Source: Gemmatimonadota bacterium (lineage in GTDB: Bacteria > Latescibacterota > UBA2968). From it: a stretch of 64,000 nt of DNA. Under the pieces are notes generated by a model. That model saw only the letters and a list, made by a program, of their open reading frames with translations, was not told the origin of the DNA and made no database searches. The stretch spans positions 319,018 through 383,017 of the forward strand of contig PBWH01000006.1 of NCBI GenBank assembly GCA_002727195.1, read 5' to 3'. Position numbers and translations under genes: made by a program. This document shows, in pieces, positions 35,187 to 43,859 of this stretch; within the stretch, counting starts at the first letter, position 1, and each line of letters begins with the position of its first letter.

Positions 35187-35371
35187 CCCAGGTCACTGAA
35201 TCCCTGTTCATGATAACTGTGCAATCGATTGCGCAATCTTGCCGAGACGCCCTGTTTCAGCGAACACGGTTCCCTGGCAAGGTCTCAATGGTATTGCGTT
35301 CGTGTGCAATTTTGAACAGGATTTCGGCGAGATTCTCCGAATACGGTCGTAGGTCGTCTCTTTGCGAAGTC

Positions 35372-36421
35372 CTACGGTCCGCCCGCTTCGTTATTCACCG
35401 CCTGCAGAAGCGCCCGCATGTAAGCGATTGAGTAGGCGACCCCCGCCCGGTGCCCACCCAGCAGGTTGGGGATATGGTCGGGTATGATTGCGCCGTCGAA
35501 CGCGACCTCTCTCAAAGCTTTCATTACGACGTGCATGTCCATGTAGCCGTCGTCCATGAGGGTCTCCGTCCAGGGCTCGGGCATCGGGTTCGACACGTTC
35601 CGGAAGTGGACCTTGAACAGCTTCTTCCGCTCACCGAAGTAGCGGATGGCGCCGGGCACGTCCACTCCCATACCTTCCTCACCTCCTTCGAGCCAACATC
35701 CGACGCACAGACAGACGCCGATGTTCGGGCTGTCCGCTATGTCCATCGCTTGCTTGTATCCAGCGAAGTTCCCGAAGATGCAGCGGGGGATTCCGCCGAG
35801 CGAGTAGACCGGCGGATCATCGGGGTGAATGCCGATGTAAACGCCGGCTTCTTCCGCGGCGGGCGCGATCTGCTTGATCATGTACTCGTAGTTCTCCCAC
35901 AGCTCGTCCTCGGTATACTCCCGACCGTGGGTGAGGTCGCCCTCGAACTGCGCGTCCCTCCAGCGCCCCTTCGCATTCTTTATGTCGAGCGTGCGCGCGT
36001 CCATCCCGCCACGGCGTGTCGTGCGTCCCGAGCTCCAGATCCCGTTGCCCATGTGCGCGTAGGTGTTATACGGGATATCCGCCTTCCCCAGGTTCTGGAT
36101 GAAGGTGGCGAACTCCTCGACCTTCTCGTCTCGGCCGGGCAGGTTGAGCGTGACCTCCGGCATGTTGTGGACACTGCTGTTCGCGATCCGGTAGATCTGC
36201 AGGTCGTATTTGGCGAACCGGCTCTTGAGCTCGCGGTAGTAGTCGGCGTTCTGGTTCTCGTCGTCACCCACCCCGACCATCAGCCATTCGACACCCAACT
36301 GCTGAAAGAACTGGAGGTCTTCGTCGGTGGCTTTGTCGTTGCACTGGGCGGCAAGCTGGATACCCGGTGAGTTGGAGTGGAATCCGGGGACGGATTCGAT
36401 GGCGTAGGATTTGTCTGACAT
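35372..36421 (-). CDS. uxuA: Mannonate dehydratase
   Basis: A 349-residue TIM-barrel enzyme converting D-mannonate to 2-keto-3-deoxygluconate (hexuronate pathway). Signature GIHPDDPP with metal-binding His, CLCVGCWLEGG with the conserved Cys, KVHFRNV, and a C-terminal VMKALREVAFDGAIIPDHIP. Length is somewhat shorter than E. coli UxuA but normal for the short clade. ATG 36421 has TGAGG upstream. Together with the enolase-superfamily dehydratase and HpcH aldolase it supports uronate or aldonate catabolism. Confidence 0.9.
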   Translation of the reverse strand: MSDKSYAIESVPGFHSNSPGIQLAAQCNDKATDEDLQFFQQLGVEWLMVGVGDDENQNADYYRELKSRFAKYDLQIYRIANSSVHNMPEVTLNLPGRDEKVEEFATFIQNLGKADIPYNTYAHMGNGIWSSGRTTRRGGMDARTLDIKNAKGRWRDAQFEGDLTHGREYTEDELWENYEYMIKQIAPAAEEAGVYIGIHPDDPPVYSLGGIPRCIFGNFAGYKQAMDIADSPNIGVCLCVGCWLEGGEEGMGVDVPGAIRYFGERKKLFKVHFRNVSNPMPEPWTETLMDDGYMDMHVVMKALREVAFDGAIIPDHIPNLLGGHRAGVAYSIAYMRALLQAVNNEAGGP

Positions 36422-36446
36422 CGCGGTTGCCTCAGGTTTCGGGTAG

Positions 36447-36475
36447 AGTCATGCCTGCGTACGCAGACATCCAGC
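36447..36475 (-). repeat. GCGGGAATGAC-type repeat, left copy
   Basis: On the minus strand: TGGATGTCTGCGTACGCAGG then CATGACT. This is an imperfect form of the palindromic TGGATTCCCGC/GCGGGAATGAC repeat at 36865-36893, in the opposite orientation. It brackets the GIY-YIG remnant. Confidence 0.6.
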
Positions 36476-36480
36476 CGCGC

Positions 36481-36796
36481 TTAAGCTTCGATTCCTTCGA
36501 GCGGCCCGATCGTGTTTTTCTCGGTGTATAGGTAAGTCCACTTCGGGGTGACCTGTTCGATCTGTTCCTTCTTCCAGGCACGTTTCCACTTCTTCTGTCT
36601 CTTCTCCCGCTGGATGGCCTCGTAGGGCGTTCCATAGATCTCGTAATAGACCATCGATCAACGCCGTATTGGCTGGTGAATCCTTCGCGCGAGCCGTGCT
36701 TGTGTTCCCAGGCCCTCCGTACGAGATCGTTGGTCTCCAGCAGTATAGTGTGCCGTTCTTCCTGCTGGCCATGAGGTAGACATAGTACTGACGCAT
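36481..36796 (-). pseudogene. GIY-YIG endonuclease-like (UPF0213/YhbQ type), two frameshifts
   Basis: Three frames reconstruct one ~100-residue protein: MRQYYVYLMASRKNGTLY (the GIY-YIG first strand), then TNDLVRRAWEHKHGSREGFT and SQYGVD, then VYYEIYGTPYEAIQREKRQK with the REK segment, and VTPKWTYLYTEKNTIGPLEG to TAA. Members are small putative nucleases of unclear role. Two indels inactivate it. Confidence 0.8.
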
Positions 36797-36861
36797 GTGA
36801 TCGAACATATTCACGGCGTGACCCGTGTGCAAGGTTGATGCCCGTCCGGTCGAGGCCCTTA

Positions 36862-36893
36862 ACGGCGCATTGGATTCCCGCTTATGCGGGAAT
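36862..36893 (+). repeat. GCGGGAATGAC-type repeat, right copy
   Basis: GCATTGGATTCCCGCTTATG then CGGGAATGAC. ATTCCCGC and GCGGGAAT form a hairpin. It overlaps the upstream flank of the GIY-YIG remnant and ends next to the BNR gene's stop. Confidence 0.7.
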
Positions 36894-36898
36894 GACCC

Positions 36899-39316
36899 CT
36901 ACATCAGGTCCTGAGTCTCCAGCAGCTTCCACTTCTCCCCACCATCGCCGGACCAGATCGTTTTCCGTCGACCACCACCGCCTGCGCGACCTCTTCCTAG
37001 GGTGTTCCCATAGTGATCCACACGGTAAAACCAGAAGGTCGACCAGTAGTCGAACGACACGAACAGTCTGCCTTTTCGGTCGATCGTCAGGCGGTGATAC
37101 CAGATGCTGTATTCGGTGAAAGGCGCAACCGCGAGACGCTTCATTGGCTCCCACGTGCCGTCCTTCTTCTTCCGCTTGTAGGCCAGGTTCGCGTAGTGGC
37201 TGTAGGGATGGTACTCACCGTCCGTCTTCCAGGTTCGGAACACGAGATGGAGGGTGTCATCGGGGTCACAGACAAACCCGATGTAAGTCGAGCGTAGTTC
37301 CTCTTCGACCAGTTCGGGCTCGGTGAACCCGCCGTGAGCCGTGTTCGGTTCGAGCGATTTCGCGTAGGCGAACGGTTGCCCGTGCGTGCCCGTGAGCGTG
37401 TGAAGGTAGCCCTGGCTGTCGATCACGATGCTGGGTGTATTGTGAACGTCGTTGGCGGGAGGGCCGAACCCGACGAACGACTTCTCGCCGAGAAATTTCT
37501 TTTCGGATCGATCGTAGGTCGCCACGTAGGCGGGAACGCCCGGTTCATTTCCATCCGGATCGGTCGCTTCACCCCAGACGATGTGGACTCGGTCCCCACG
37601 GCTGACGATAGCTGACGGAATCCCCGAGTGGGAGGAGATCCCGATCGCCTGGGTGGAAAGGAGAATGGGATCGCCGATCACGATCTCACCGTCCACCTGC
37701 TTGGGCAGGAACAGCTCCAGGTCGTTGACGTGTCGCCAGAAGTTGGCGGGATTATACTTACCCGTCTCGGTGGCGCGAACGAACGGGGCCAGTCCATCTG
37801 GTGTGTTGGCGCCCGAGAACTGCTCGATATCCCACTGCTGACGCTTCGCCTCACGCTTCGGAATGAGCGTCGCCTCGAACGTCTGACCGTCCTGTGACAC
37901 GAGGTAGTAGGTTTCGCCATCCCGTCGTCCGAGCAGGCAGATTTCGCCGTCGGCGCCAAAGGCGACCTTGGAGGTGAGCAGGCGGTATCGCTCATCGACG
38001 ACGGTGTCGACCGACGTCCATTCCCCGTTGTCCAGGTGGATCACGGCGTCGGTAGATCGCAGGTAGGGAAGGTTGTCCGGGCTGAAGTAGAGCTGGTTTT
38101 CGTTCGGATAGTCTGGGGCGTAGGCGAATTGCTCGTTCTCGTGACGGTAGGGCGTGTAGACGAGAGGGCCATCGAACGTCAGGTCATTCGCGCCTCCGAT
38201 ACGCGCCTCGATCGTCGACCAAGTGGTGATGGCGGGATGGCGCCGTGAGGTGACGGTTACACGACCCGATAGGGTCTCGGTCGTCCCGTCCGGAGTGGTA
38301 ACAGACGCGATCACCGTCGCGGATGCATCGGCGGCCAGGTTGACCTCGGTGTCGGACAGCGTGATCGAGAGGTCGTCGCTTTCGGTGTCGAGCGAGAACA
38401 CATCAGTATCGCGCCCGTTGTTGTGGACCACGAACTCGATCTCGTGTGACAGACCAGCATTCGTGTTCAGGGCTTTCTGATACGGTGTAAGCATCCAGCG
38501 CAGGTCGTGGAAGGGGAAGAAGGTGTCCGTCGATGGTGACCAGAGGGAGAGGTTTTCGTATGGCTCTCCGCCATCCCATCGGGTGACGCCGTCGATATGG
38601 ACAGTTACGGCGCCGTCGGGTATGTGCAGCCGCCAGGGCTTGTCCGTTGTCCGGTCGCCCGTTTCTATCGTGTAGCTGCTCTTACCCTCTTCATCGGGGT
38701 CCAGAGATGCGACCTGAGTGGCGTTGCCGTCAAAGAGGAGGGGTGCCGAGGCACCGGGTGGCGCCTCTACTTCGACCTCGATGGCTCCGGGACGAGCGGC
38801 GAAGCAGATGTCGGCCGGCCCGTTCTCCTGCTCGACAACGATTGGCTCCAGGTGTCTGGCGTCCCGGTGACCCCGTGAGGTCTCGATCAGGTAACGCGAA
38901 CAGTTGGTGGAGATCGACCAGAGGACGTCCTGCCCGTAGCGATCGTTGGAGACGGTCACGTTGACCGCGTAGATCCCCCGATTCGGGACATCGGTCTTGA
39001 GCGTCGCGTGTTGAGCGGGGCCCAGCCCGGTTCCTCTATTCTGACCGTCATCGGGGATGACGATTTCATCCATCACCTCTCGATCGGGGCCGACCAGGAT
39101 GGCCCTCAAGTGTGTCGGGTTACGACGGCTGTTCCGGTCCCACTTTGTCAGTTCGATTTGGAGGGGACCGGGGTCTGCCAGGAGGTATGCACCTCCGACA
39201 CCGCCGATCCTGAGTTCCTTTGTATCCATTCGAGTAGCCTTGCCTGCGGTCTCAACCGTCAGCGCCAGTTGTAAAAGGGCCAGTAGCCCGATCGTGTGTC
39301 TCGTCCGTCGTCTCAT
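36899..39316 (-). CDS. Secreted BNR_4-type beta-propeller protein
   Basis: An 805-residue protein. ATG 39316 begins a signal peptide (MRRRTRHTIGLLALLQLALT). The N-terminal ~350 residues are beta-rich domains, including a region resembling pro-isomerase/peptidase-like adhesive domains. The C-terminal ~420 residues form a propeller with VHNTPSIVIDSQGYLHTLTG, GTHGQPFAYAKS and YSIWYHRLTIDRKGRLFVSF, the pattern of BNR_4 proteins, a group that includes ulvan-lyase-like (PL24/25) enzymes. Catalytic activity is not proven. Neighbours (sulfatases, CE15 esterase, uxuA) suit sulfated uronate-rich glycans. The 40-residue upstream extension is unsupported. Confidence 0.75.
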   Translation of the reverse strand: MRRRTRHTIGLLALLQLALTVETAGKATRMDTKELRIGGVGGAYLLADPGPLQIELTKWDRNSRRNPTHLRAILVGPDREVMDEIVIPDDGQNRGTGLGPAQHATLKTDVPNRGIYAVNVTVSNDRYGQDVLWSISTNCSRYLIETSRGHRDARHLEPIVVEQENGPADICFAARPGAIEVEVEAPPGASAPLLFDGNATQVASLDPDEEGKSSYTIETGDRTTDKPWRLHIPDGAVTVHIDGVTRWDGGEPYENLSLWSPSTDTFFPFHDLRWMLTPYQKALNTNAGLSHEIEFVVHNNGRDTDVFSLDTESDDLSITLSDTEVNLAADASATVIASVTTPDGTTETLSGRVTVTSRRHPAITTWSTIEARIGGANDLTFDGPLVYTPYRHENEQFAYAPDYPNENQLYFSPDNLPYLRSTDAVIHLDNGEWTSVDTVVDERYRLLTSKVAFGADGEICLLGRRDGETYYLVSQDGQTFEATLIPKREAKRQQWDIEQFSGANTPDGLAPFVRATETGKYNPANFWRHVNDLELFLPKQVDGEIVIGDPILLSTQAIGISSHSGIPSAIVSRGDRVHIVWGEATDPDGNEPGVPAYVATYDRSEKKFLGEKSFVGFGPPANDVHNTPSIVIDSQGYLHTLTGTHGQPFAYAKSLEPNTAHGGFTEPELVEEELRSTYIGFVCDPDDTLHLVFRTWKTDGEYHPYSHYANLAYKRKKKDGTWEPMKRLAVAPFTEYSIWYHRLTIDRKGRLFVSFDYWSTFWFYRVDHYGNTLGRGRAGGGGRRKTIWSGDGGEKWKLLETQDLM

Positions 39317-39682
39317 TGAGCCGCATATATATGTGTGGACGAGCCCGATCAAGCAAGGGGAGGCGCGCTTTGCTCGGTGTAACTGACGGAAGTGGCTGTT
39401 AATAAGGCGATTGCCTGTGCGCGGGCGAATGGCCAATGTTGCTAGACCAACCCAGGGCGCGAAGAGGTTCTTTGTGGAGGAAGTTGATCGTGTTGTCCCA
39501 TGTTCGGCGCTCGGCTGTGGCTCGCGTACTTTCTGAGACGGTGGAAGGTCCGTTCCGATTCCTTCCCGGGTTTCCCAACATACGGAGCAAGCGGCTCCGC
39601 GTCACCTGTACGACGGCGCCACGTGTCCATCAAGGTACGTGATAAAATTTCTGCCCGTTCGGGTTGTTTTTGGGAGAGGGGA
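39317..39682. other. Intergenic, divergent promoter region
   Basis: About 365 bp between the divergent BNR_4 and phosphatase genes. Short open frames exist on both strands but show no family features. Confidence 0.5.
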
Positions 39683-39711
39683 TTGTCCAGGCACGCCGGG
39701 ATTTGTATACC
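39683..39711 (+). promoter_or_regulatory. Sigma-70-like promoter candidate for the phosphatase gene
   Basis: TTGTCC and TATACC with a 17-bp spacer, 46 bp before the ATG at 39758. Each hexamer matches consensus at four of six positions. Confidence 0.35.
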
Positions 39712-39757
39712 TTACGGTCGGTTCTTCTGAGGCAAACATTGTTGATAGTGGGGATCT

Positions 39758-41092
39758 ATGCGAGTAAGTGCGGGATGGTGCAGGATGATGGGGTTGGTGA
39801 CAGTGCTGGCGTCGATGAGTCTGTCGTCGGGCGTCAGTGCCTTCGACTACGACCGGGCCGCCGTGGACTCCGTGGCCACCGTGATCCCGGATCGGATCGT
39901 TCTGACCTGGAACGGTGATCCGGCGACCAGCGCGGCAGTCACCTGGCGGACCAACACGCAGATTGTGGCGTCAGAGGCGGAGATTGCGAAGGCGGTCGGC
40001 TCGCCGAACTTCCGGCTCTACGCCACCCGGACAGGTGCCTCGATGGAACGATTCGAGGCCGCCGGCTATGCGTTTCATAGCCACACCGTGACCTTTGAAA
40101 ACCTCGACCCGGCGACTCAGTATGCCTACCGGGTCGGTAGCGGTGAGATCTGGAGTGAGTGGTTCCATTTCAGGACCGCGCACGCAGGTCCCGCCCCGTT
40201 CACCTTCGCCTACTTCGGGGACGCGCAAAACAACCTGCTCAGTCTCTGGTCCAGGACCATCCGGGCGGCGTATGCCGAAGCCCCCAAGGCTGACTTCTTC
40301 CTGCACGCGGGAGACCTGGTCAACGTAGGAGACAGGGACAGCGAGTGGAGTGAGTGGTTCGAGGCCGGGGACTTCATTCACGCGACGATTCCCGTTATCG
40401 CCACACCGGGAAATCACGAGTATCCGAAGCAAAAGGATGGCTCGAGACGGCTGTCGAACAAGTGGCGGTATACGTTCGCCTTTCCCGAGAACGGACCTGA
40501 GAACCTTTCGGAAACGGTCTACTATATCGACTACCACGATGCGCGGATCATTTCCCTCAACTCGAACGAGGAACGCGGCGACCAGGTCGACTGGCTGGAA
40601 GACGTTCTCGAGTCGAACACGAAGACGTGGACGTTTGTGACGTTCCACCACCCGATCTATTCGACAAAGGTTGGGCGTGACAATACCAAGCTCCGTGCGC
40701 TGTGGAAGCCGATCCTCGACGAGTATGAAGTTGATCTGGTGCTTCAGGGTCACGATCACACGTATGGGCGTGGTGCGAATGTCGCCACGGGAAGGAAGAT
40801 GCGCGACGGGGAGGTCGGCCCGATGTATGTGGTGTCGGTCAGCGGCCCGAAGATGTATGAGCTTACGGAACGCGAATGGTTCGATCGGGGCGCGGAGAAT
40901 TCGCAGCTGTATCAGGTCATACACGTCGACGGGAATAAGCTCGAATACCAGGCATATTTGGCCACTGGCGAGCTCTACGACGCGTTCGACCTGATCAAGC
41001 AGGACGGACGTTCGAACAGACTCGTGGACCGGACGCCCAAGACACCGCGCCGTCGCGATGACAACACACTGGACAAACCGAAGAAGAAATGA
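39758..41092 (+). CDS. Purple acid phosphatase-like metallophosphoesterase, secreted
   Basis: A 444-residue protein. N-terminal signal (GLVTVLASMSLSSGVSA), a fibronectin-III-like PAP N-domain (VTWRTNTQIV to YAYRVGSG), then a calcineurin-like domain with all five blocks: YFGDAQNN, HAGDLVNVGD, TPGNHEYP, TFHHPIYS and LQGHDHTYGR. Dimetal phosphoesterases of this type release phosphate from organic esters outside the cytoplasm. A basic, Lys-rich tail follows. Its stop overlaps the sixA start by four bases (ATGA), so the two are cotranslated. Confidence 0.9.
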   Translation: MRVSAGWCRMMGLVTVLASMSLSSGVSAFDYDRAAVDSVATVIPDRIVLTWNGDPATSAAVTWRTNTQIVASEAEIAKAVGSPNFRLYATRTGASMERFEAAGYAFHSHTVTFENLDPATQYAYRVGSGEIWSEWFHFRTAHAGPAPFTFAYFGDAQNNLLSLWSRTIRAAYAEAPKADFFLHAGDLVNVGDRDSEWSEWFEAGDFIHATIPVIATPGNHEYPKQKDGSRRLSNKWRYTFAFPENGPENLSETVYYIDYHDARIISLNSNEERGDQVDWLEDVLESNTKTWTFVTFHHPIYSTKVGRDNTKLRALWKPILDEYEVDLVLQGHDHTYGRGANVATGRKMRDGEVGPMYVVSVSGPKMYELTEREWFDRGAENSQLYQVIHVDGNKLEYQAYLATGELYDAFDLIKQDGRSNRLVDRTPKTPRRRDDNTLDKPKKK

Positions 41093-41583
41093 AACGACTG
41101 ATCCTGGCCCGTCACGCGAAGAGCAGTTGGGGAGAACCCGGGCTCGCGGATTATGATCGCTCCCTGAACAAGCGTGGTAAACGGGATGCGCCGCAGATGG
41201 GGAAGCGGATGAAGGCGCTGGGTGTCTCACCCGACCTGATCGTGAGCAGCCCGGCGAAGCGGGCGATCAAGACGGCGGGGAAACTGGCGGACGAGATGGG
41301 CTACGATCGGGATGCGATCGTCACGAACGAGATCCTCTACGGAGCGCATCCGGAGGACACATTCGCGATTGCTCAGGCTGCTGACGATGGCATCGATACC
41401 TTGATGATCGTCGGGCACAACCCCACGACGACCGACCTGATCAACGAGCTGACCGAATTCTCCATCGACAACGTCCCGACGTGCGGGATCTTCTGTGCGA
41501 CCTTCGAGGTCGACTCGTGGAGAGATGTGCGGGCGGGAAGCGGGGTGTTCGTGTTTTTCGAGTATCCCAAGCTGCTAGGGTAG
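41089..41583 (+). CDS. sixA: SixA-like phosphohistidine phosphatase
   Basis: A 164-residue histidine phosphatase. Seen: LILARHAKSSW with the catalytic RH, LNKRGKRDAPQMG, IVSSPAKRAIKTA with the second Arg, and MIVGHNPTTTDLI with the second His. SixA dephosphorylates HPt phosphohistidines in E. coli; other members act on unrelated substrates. It overlaps the purple acid phosphatase gene by ATGA. A strong terminator follows 47 bp downstream. Confidence 0.88.
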   Translation: MKRLILARHAKSSWGEPGLADYDRSLNKRGKRDAPQMGKRMKALGVSPDLIVSSPAKRAIKTAGKLADEMGYDRDAIVTNEILYGAHPEDTFAIAQAADDGIDTLMIVGHNPTTTDLINELTEFSIDNVPTCGIFCATFEVDSWRDVRAGSGVFVFFEYPKLLG

Positions 41584-41630
41584 GTTGACACCCACGCAGC
41601 GTGTGGACAGAATCTATCAGACAAACAGAA

Positions 41631-41663
41631 GGCGTCACCGGCAGAAGCCGGCGACGCCTTTCT
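41631..41663. terminator. Bidirectional Rho-independent terminator
   Basis: GGCGTCACCGGC-AGAA-GCCGGCGACGCC followed by TTTCT, and TTCTGTTTG on the opposite strand. It lies between sixA (plus) and the ftsH remnant (minus). Confidence 0.8.
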
Positions 41664-41707
41664 CATTGTGAGGTGTATCTGGCCGCGCTTCGCAACGGGT
41701 GGACGAT

Positions 41708-42337
41708 CTACGCCGTTACAACCTTCCGTTCTCCCGCGATGGCCTCGAAGGCTTGCTTGGTGAGCGTTTCCCTGTCAAGCAGTGCCTCAGCTACCCTGTC
41801 GAGCAATTCCCGCTTCCGCTCCAGCAGGATCCGTGTCCGGACCCGCTCGCCACGAATGATGTTCTCGACTTCGAGGTCGATCTTCAGGGCGGTTTCCCCA
41901 CTCAACGGCTTGTTCAGCTTCAGGCCGTCCAAGACGTTACCTGCTCGACTGTCCGCGTAGCTGACGGGTCCGACACTCTCACTCATTCCATACTGGCAGA
42001 CCATACGTCTTGACAGCTCTGATGCACACTTGAGGTCGTTCTGAGCTCCGGTCGAATACTATCTCCTCTGCCACGCGACCGCGATCAGGTTCTCGTCGTC
42101 CTGGATCCGACGCGTGCGAAACGCCTTGAGCCGCTCTGCATCATCCGTGATGGCTGTGCCATGCAAGAATTGACGTCCGATCTCCACACGCTGGAGCGTA
42201 TCTTCGGAGAGATAGGACCTGAACTGGGAGTAGGAGACTTCCGGAATCGGCGGCCGGATGAAGTATGATTTCAGGAGGAACAGCCCGGTGACGACCATCG
42301 CGTAGAAGCCGACCGAGAATTTCGTGCGGCTTTTCAC
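41708..42337 (-). pseudogene. ftsH: FtsH protease with its catalytic core deleted
   Basis: Start: MKSRTKFSVGFYAMVVTGLF, a transmembrane helix and a periplasmic-domain start (VSYSQFRSYLSEDTLQRVEI) to DDENLIA. It then joins directly to VAEEIVF out of frame and, after an in-frame TAG, STGAQNDLKCASELSRRMVC, YGMSESVGPVSYADSR and LLDRVAEALLDRETL, the normal FtsH C-terminus. The AAA+ domain (Walker A/B) and the HExxH zinc protease are entirely missing, about 400 residues. Since ftsH is usually essential, another copy must exist. Confidence 0.85.
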
Positions 42338-42530
42338 AATAACCCCAAGCTGGTTTTGAGTGTATGGTATGCATACAACGCCTGGCGACGGTTTACGTTC
42401 GATCGTGGGGTGCCGTTCCGTTTTAGGGTGTCGGTCCTGCCGGTTTGACGGTTGACAAGCCGCCCTTGTGTCAGCTTTCTTGCGCTTCTGTCAGCTTGCC
42501 CATTCCTGACTCGAAGTCGAGGGTTCTCAC

Positions 42531-43595
42531 ATGAAATTCGTGATTCGTGCCGGTGGTATTGGTTCGCGACTCTGGCCATACAGCCGGCAGTCGCAACCCA
42601 AGCAATTCCACGCCTTTGAGGGCGACATGACCATGCTGCAGCACGCGTATCATCGTGTGGTCACGATCGCCTCGGGGGAGGATCGATATGTCTCTACCGG
42701 GGCGGCCCATGACAGCCTGGTACGCGAGCAACTGCCCGAACTTGGTGACGATCACGTCATAATCGAGCCCGCGCTCAGGAATACGGGACCTGCGGTCGGG
42801 CTGGAGTGCGTTCTGCTCGAGCACCACGCACCGGGCTGCACGATCGCGAGCCTCGGGTCCGACCATCACATCGGGAAGCCGGAGGAATTCTGTCGATTGC
42901 TCCTGGCTGCGGAAGAGGCCCTGATCGAGCATCCGGACACGCTGATTCTGGTAGGTGTGAAACCCTGGTGTGCTGAAACCGCTTACGGCTACATCCAGAA
43001 AGGTGGGGTGATTCATGAGGCAAACGACGAGCCGATTTACGCCGTCGAAGCCTTCAAGGAGAAGCCTGATGTTGAGACCGCGCAGGTGTGGTTCGAGTCA
43101 GGGAACTACCTGTGGAATTCCAACATGTTCGTCTGGCGGGCGGATACCTTGCTTCGATTGTTCGAGCGGTTCGAGCCGGAGATCTATGAAGGGCTGATGA
43201 CGATCAAGGCATCGCTGGGCACAGACGATGCCGATCGTGTGCTGAGCGAGGTCTACCCGACGCTCAAGGAGATCCCCGTCGACAATGCGATCCTGGAGAA
43301 GGCCGAGAAGGTCGCCGTGGTCGAAGCGGACATCGACTGGAGCGATATCGGCAGTTGGGGCGCGATGTCCGACGTCCTGCCGACCGATAGCGATGACAAT
43401 CTCCTGAACGGCAACGTCATCTCGATCGACGCGAAGAACACGACCGTTTACAGTCAGACAGACAAGCTGATTGCGCTGGTCGGGGTAGATAACCTCGCGA
43501 TCGTGGAGACCGAGGATGCGCTCCTGATCCTGCCCAGAGATGAATCGCAGCGCGTGAGGGATCTCGTCGACAAGCTGTCTGACGGCTACAAGTAG
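42531..43595 (+). CDS. manC: Mannose-1-phosphate guanylyltransferase
   Basis: A 354-residue nucleotidyltransferase making GDP-mannose from GTP and mannose-1-phosphate. Seen: RAGGIGSRLWPYSRQSQPKQ (the GGxGxRLWPxSR motif), a substrate strand ASLGSDHHI, FKEKPDVETAQ with the catalytic EKP, NYLWNSNMFVW, and DIDWSDIGSWGA. There is no fused phosphomannose isomerase domain, as in short ManC forms. The first motif residues are slightly atypical (IRAGG instead of LAGG). It supplies mannosyl groups for surface glycans. Confidence 0.92.
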   Translation: MKFVIRAGGIGSRLWPYSRQSQPKQFHAFEGDMTMLQHAYHRVVTIASGEDRYVSTGAAHDSLVREQLPELGDDHVIIEPALRNTGPAVGLECVLLEHHAPGCTIASLGSDHHIGKPEEFCRLLLAAEEALIEHPDTLILVGVKPWCAETAYGYIQKGGVIHEANDEPIYAVEAFKEKPDVETAQVWFESGNYLWNSNMFVWRADTLLRLFERFEPEIYEGLMTIKASLGTDDADRVLSEVYPTLKEIPVDNAILEKAEKVAVVEADIDWSDIGSWGAMSDVLPTDSDDNLLNGNVISIDAKNTTVYSQTDKLIALVGVDNLAIVETEDALLILPRDESQRVRDLVDKLSDGYK

Positions 43596-43611
43596 GCGCT
43601 CCCGAGCTTCT

Positions 43612-43770
43612 ATGCAGATTACCATCATCGGCGCCGGCAACATGGAGAAGGGCCTGACGCTGGAGCAGGCCAAGGTAGAAGGCCTGCCCGAGAAGTGGTC
43701 ACCATATGACGGTGGATTTATCTCGACGGATCGCTGGATCGAGATCATCTACAACAGTACCTCCAAATAG
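43612..43770 (+). pseudogene. Composite remnant: nucleotide-binding start joined to an MBL-fold-like tail
   Basis: A 52-codon frame. MQITIIGAGNM is the start of a dinucleotide-binding (F420/NADP reductase-like) protein. From LTLEQAKVEGLPEKW through GGFISTDRWIEIIYNS it matches the usual end of MBL-fold hydrolases. Two unrelated gene ends are fused, and it follows manC at 16 bp. It may be translated but is unlikely to be functional. Confidence 0.5.
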
Positions 43771-43859
43771 AACCGAACCAACACCGATCATCCCGAGTGG
43801 CCATCACTGGAGGCGATGGTTGTACCGAGGGACGATCGGCCAACTCAAGCCCAAAAACC

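Noticed and set aside
35221-35232. GCAATCGATTGC palindrome as an operator
   Set aside because: It lies between the 3' ends of converging genes (cheR remnant and uxuA), where no promoter is expected.
39971-41230. A 419-codon minus-strand frame opposite the purple acid phosphatase
   Set aside because: The plus strand carries all catalytic blocks; the minus frame is Arg/Val-rich shadow sequence.
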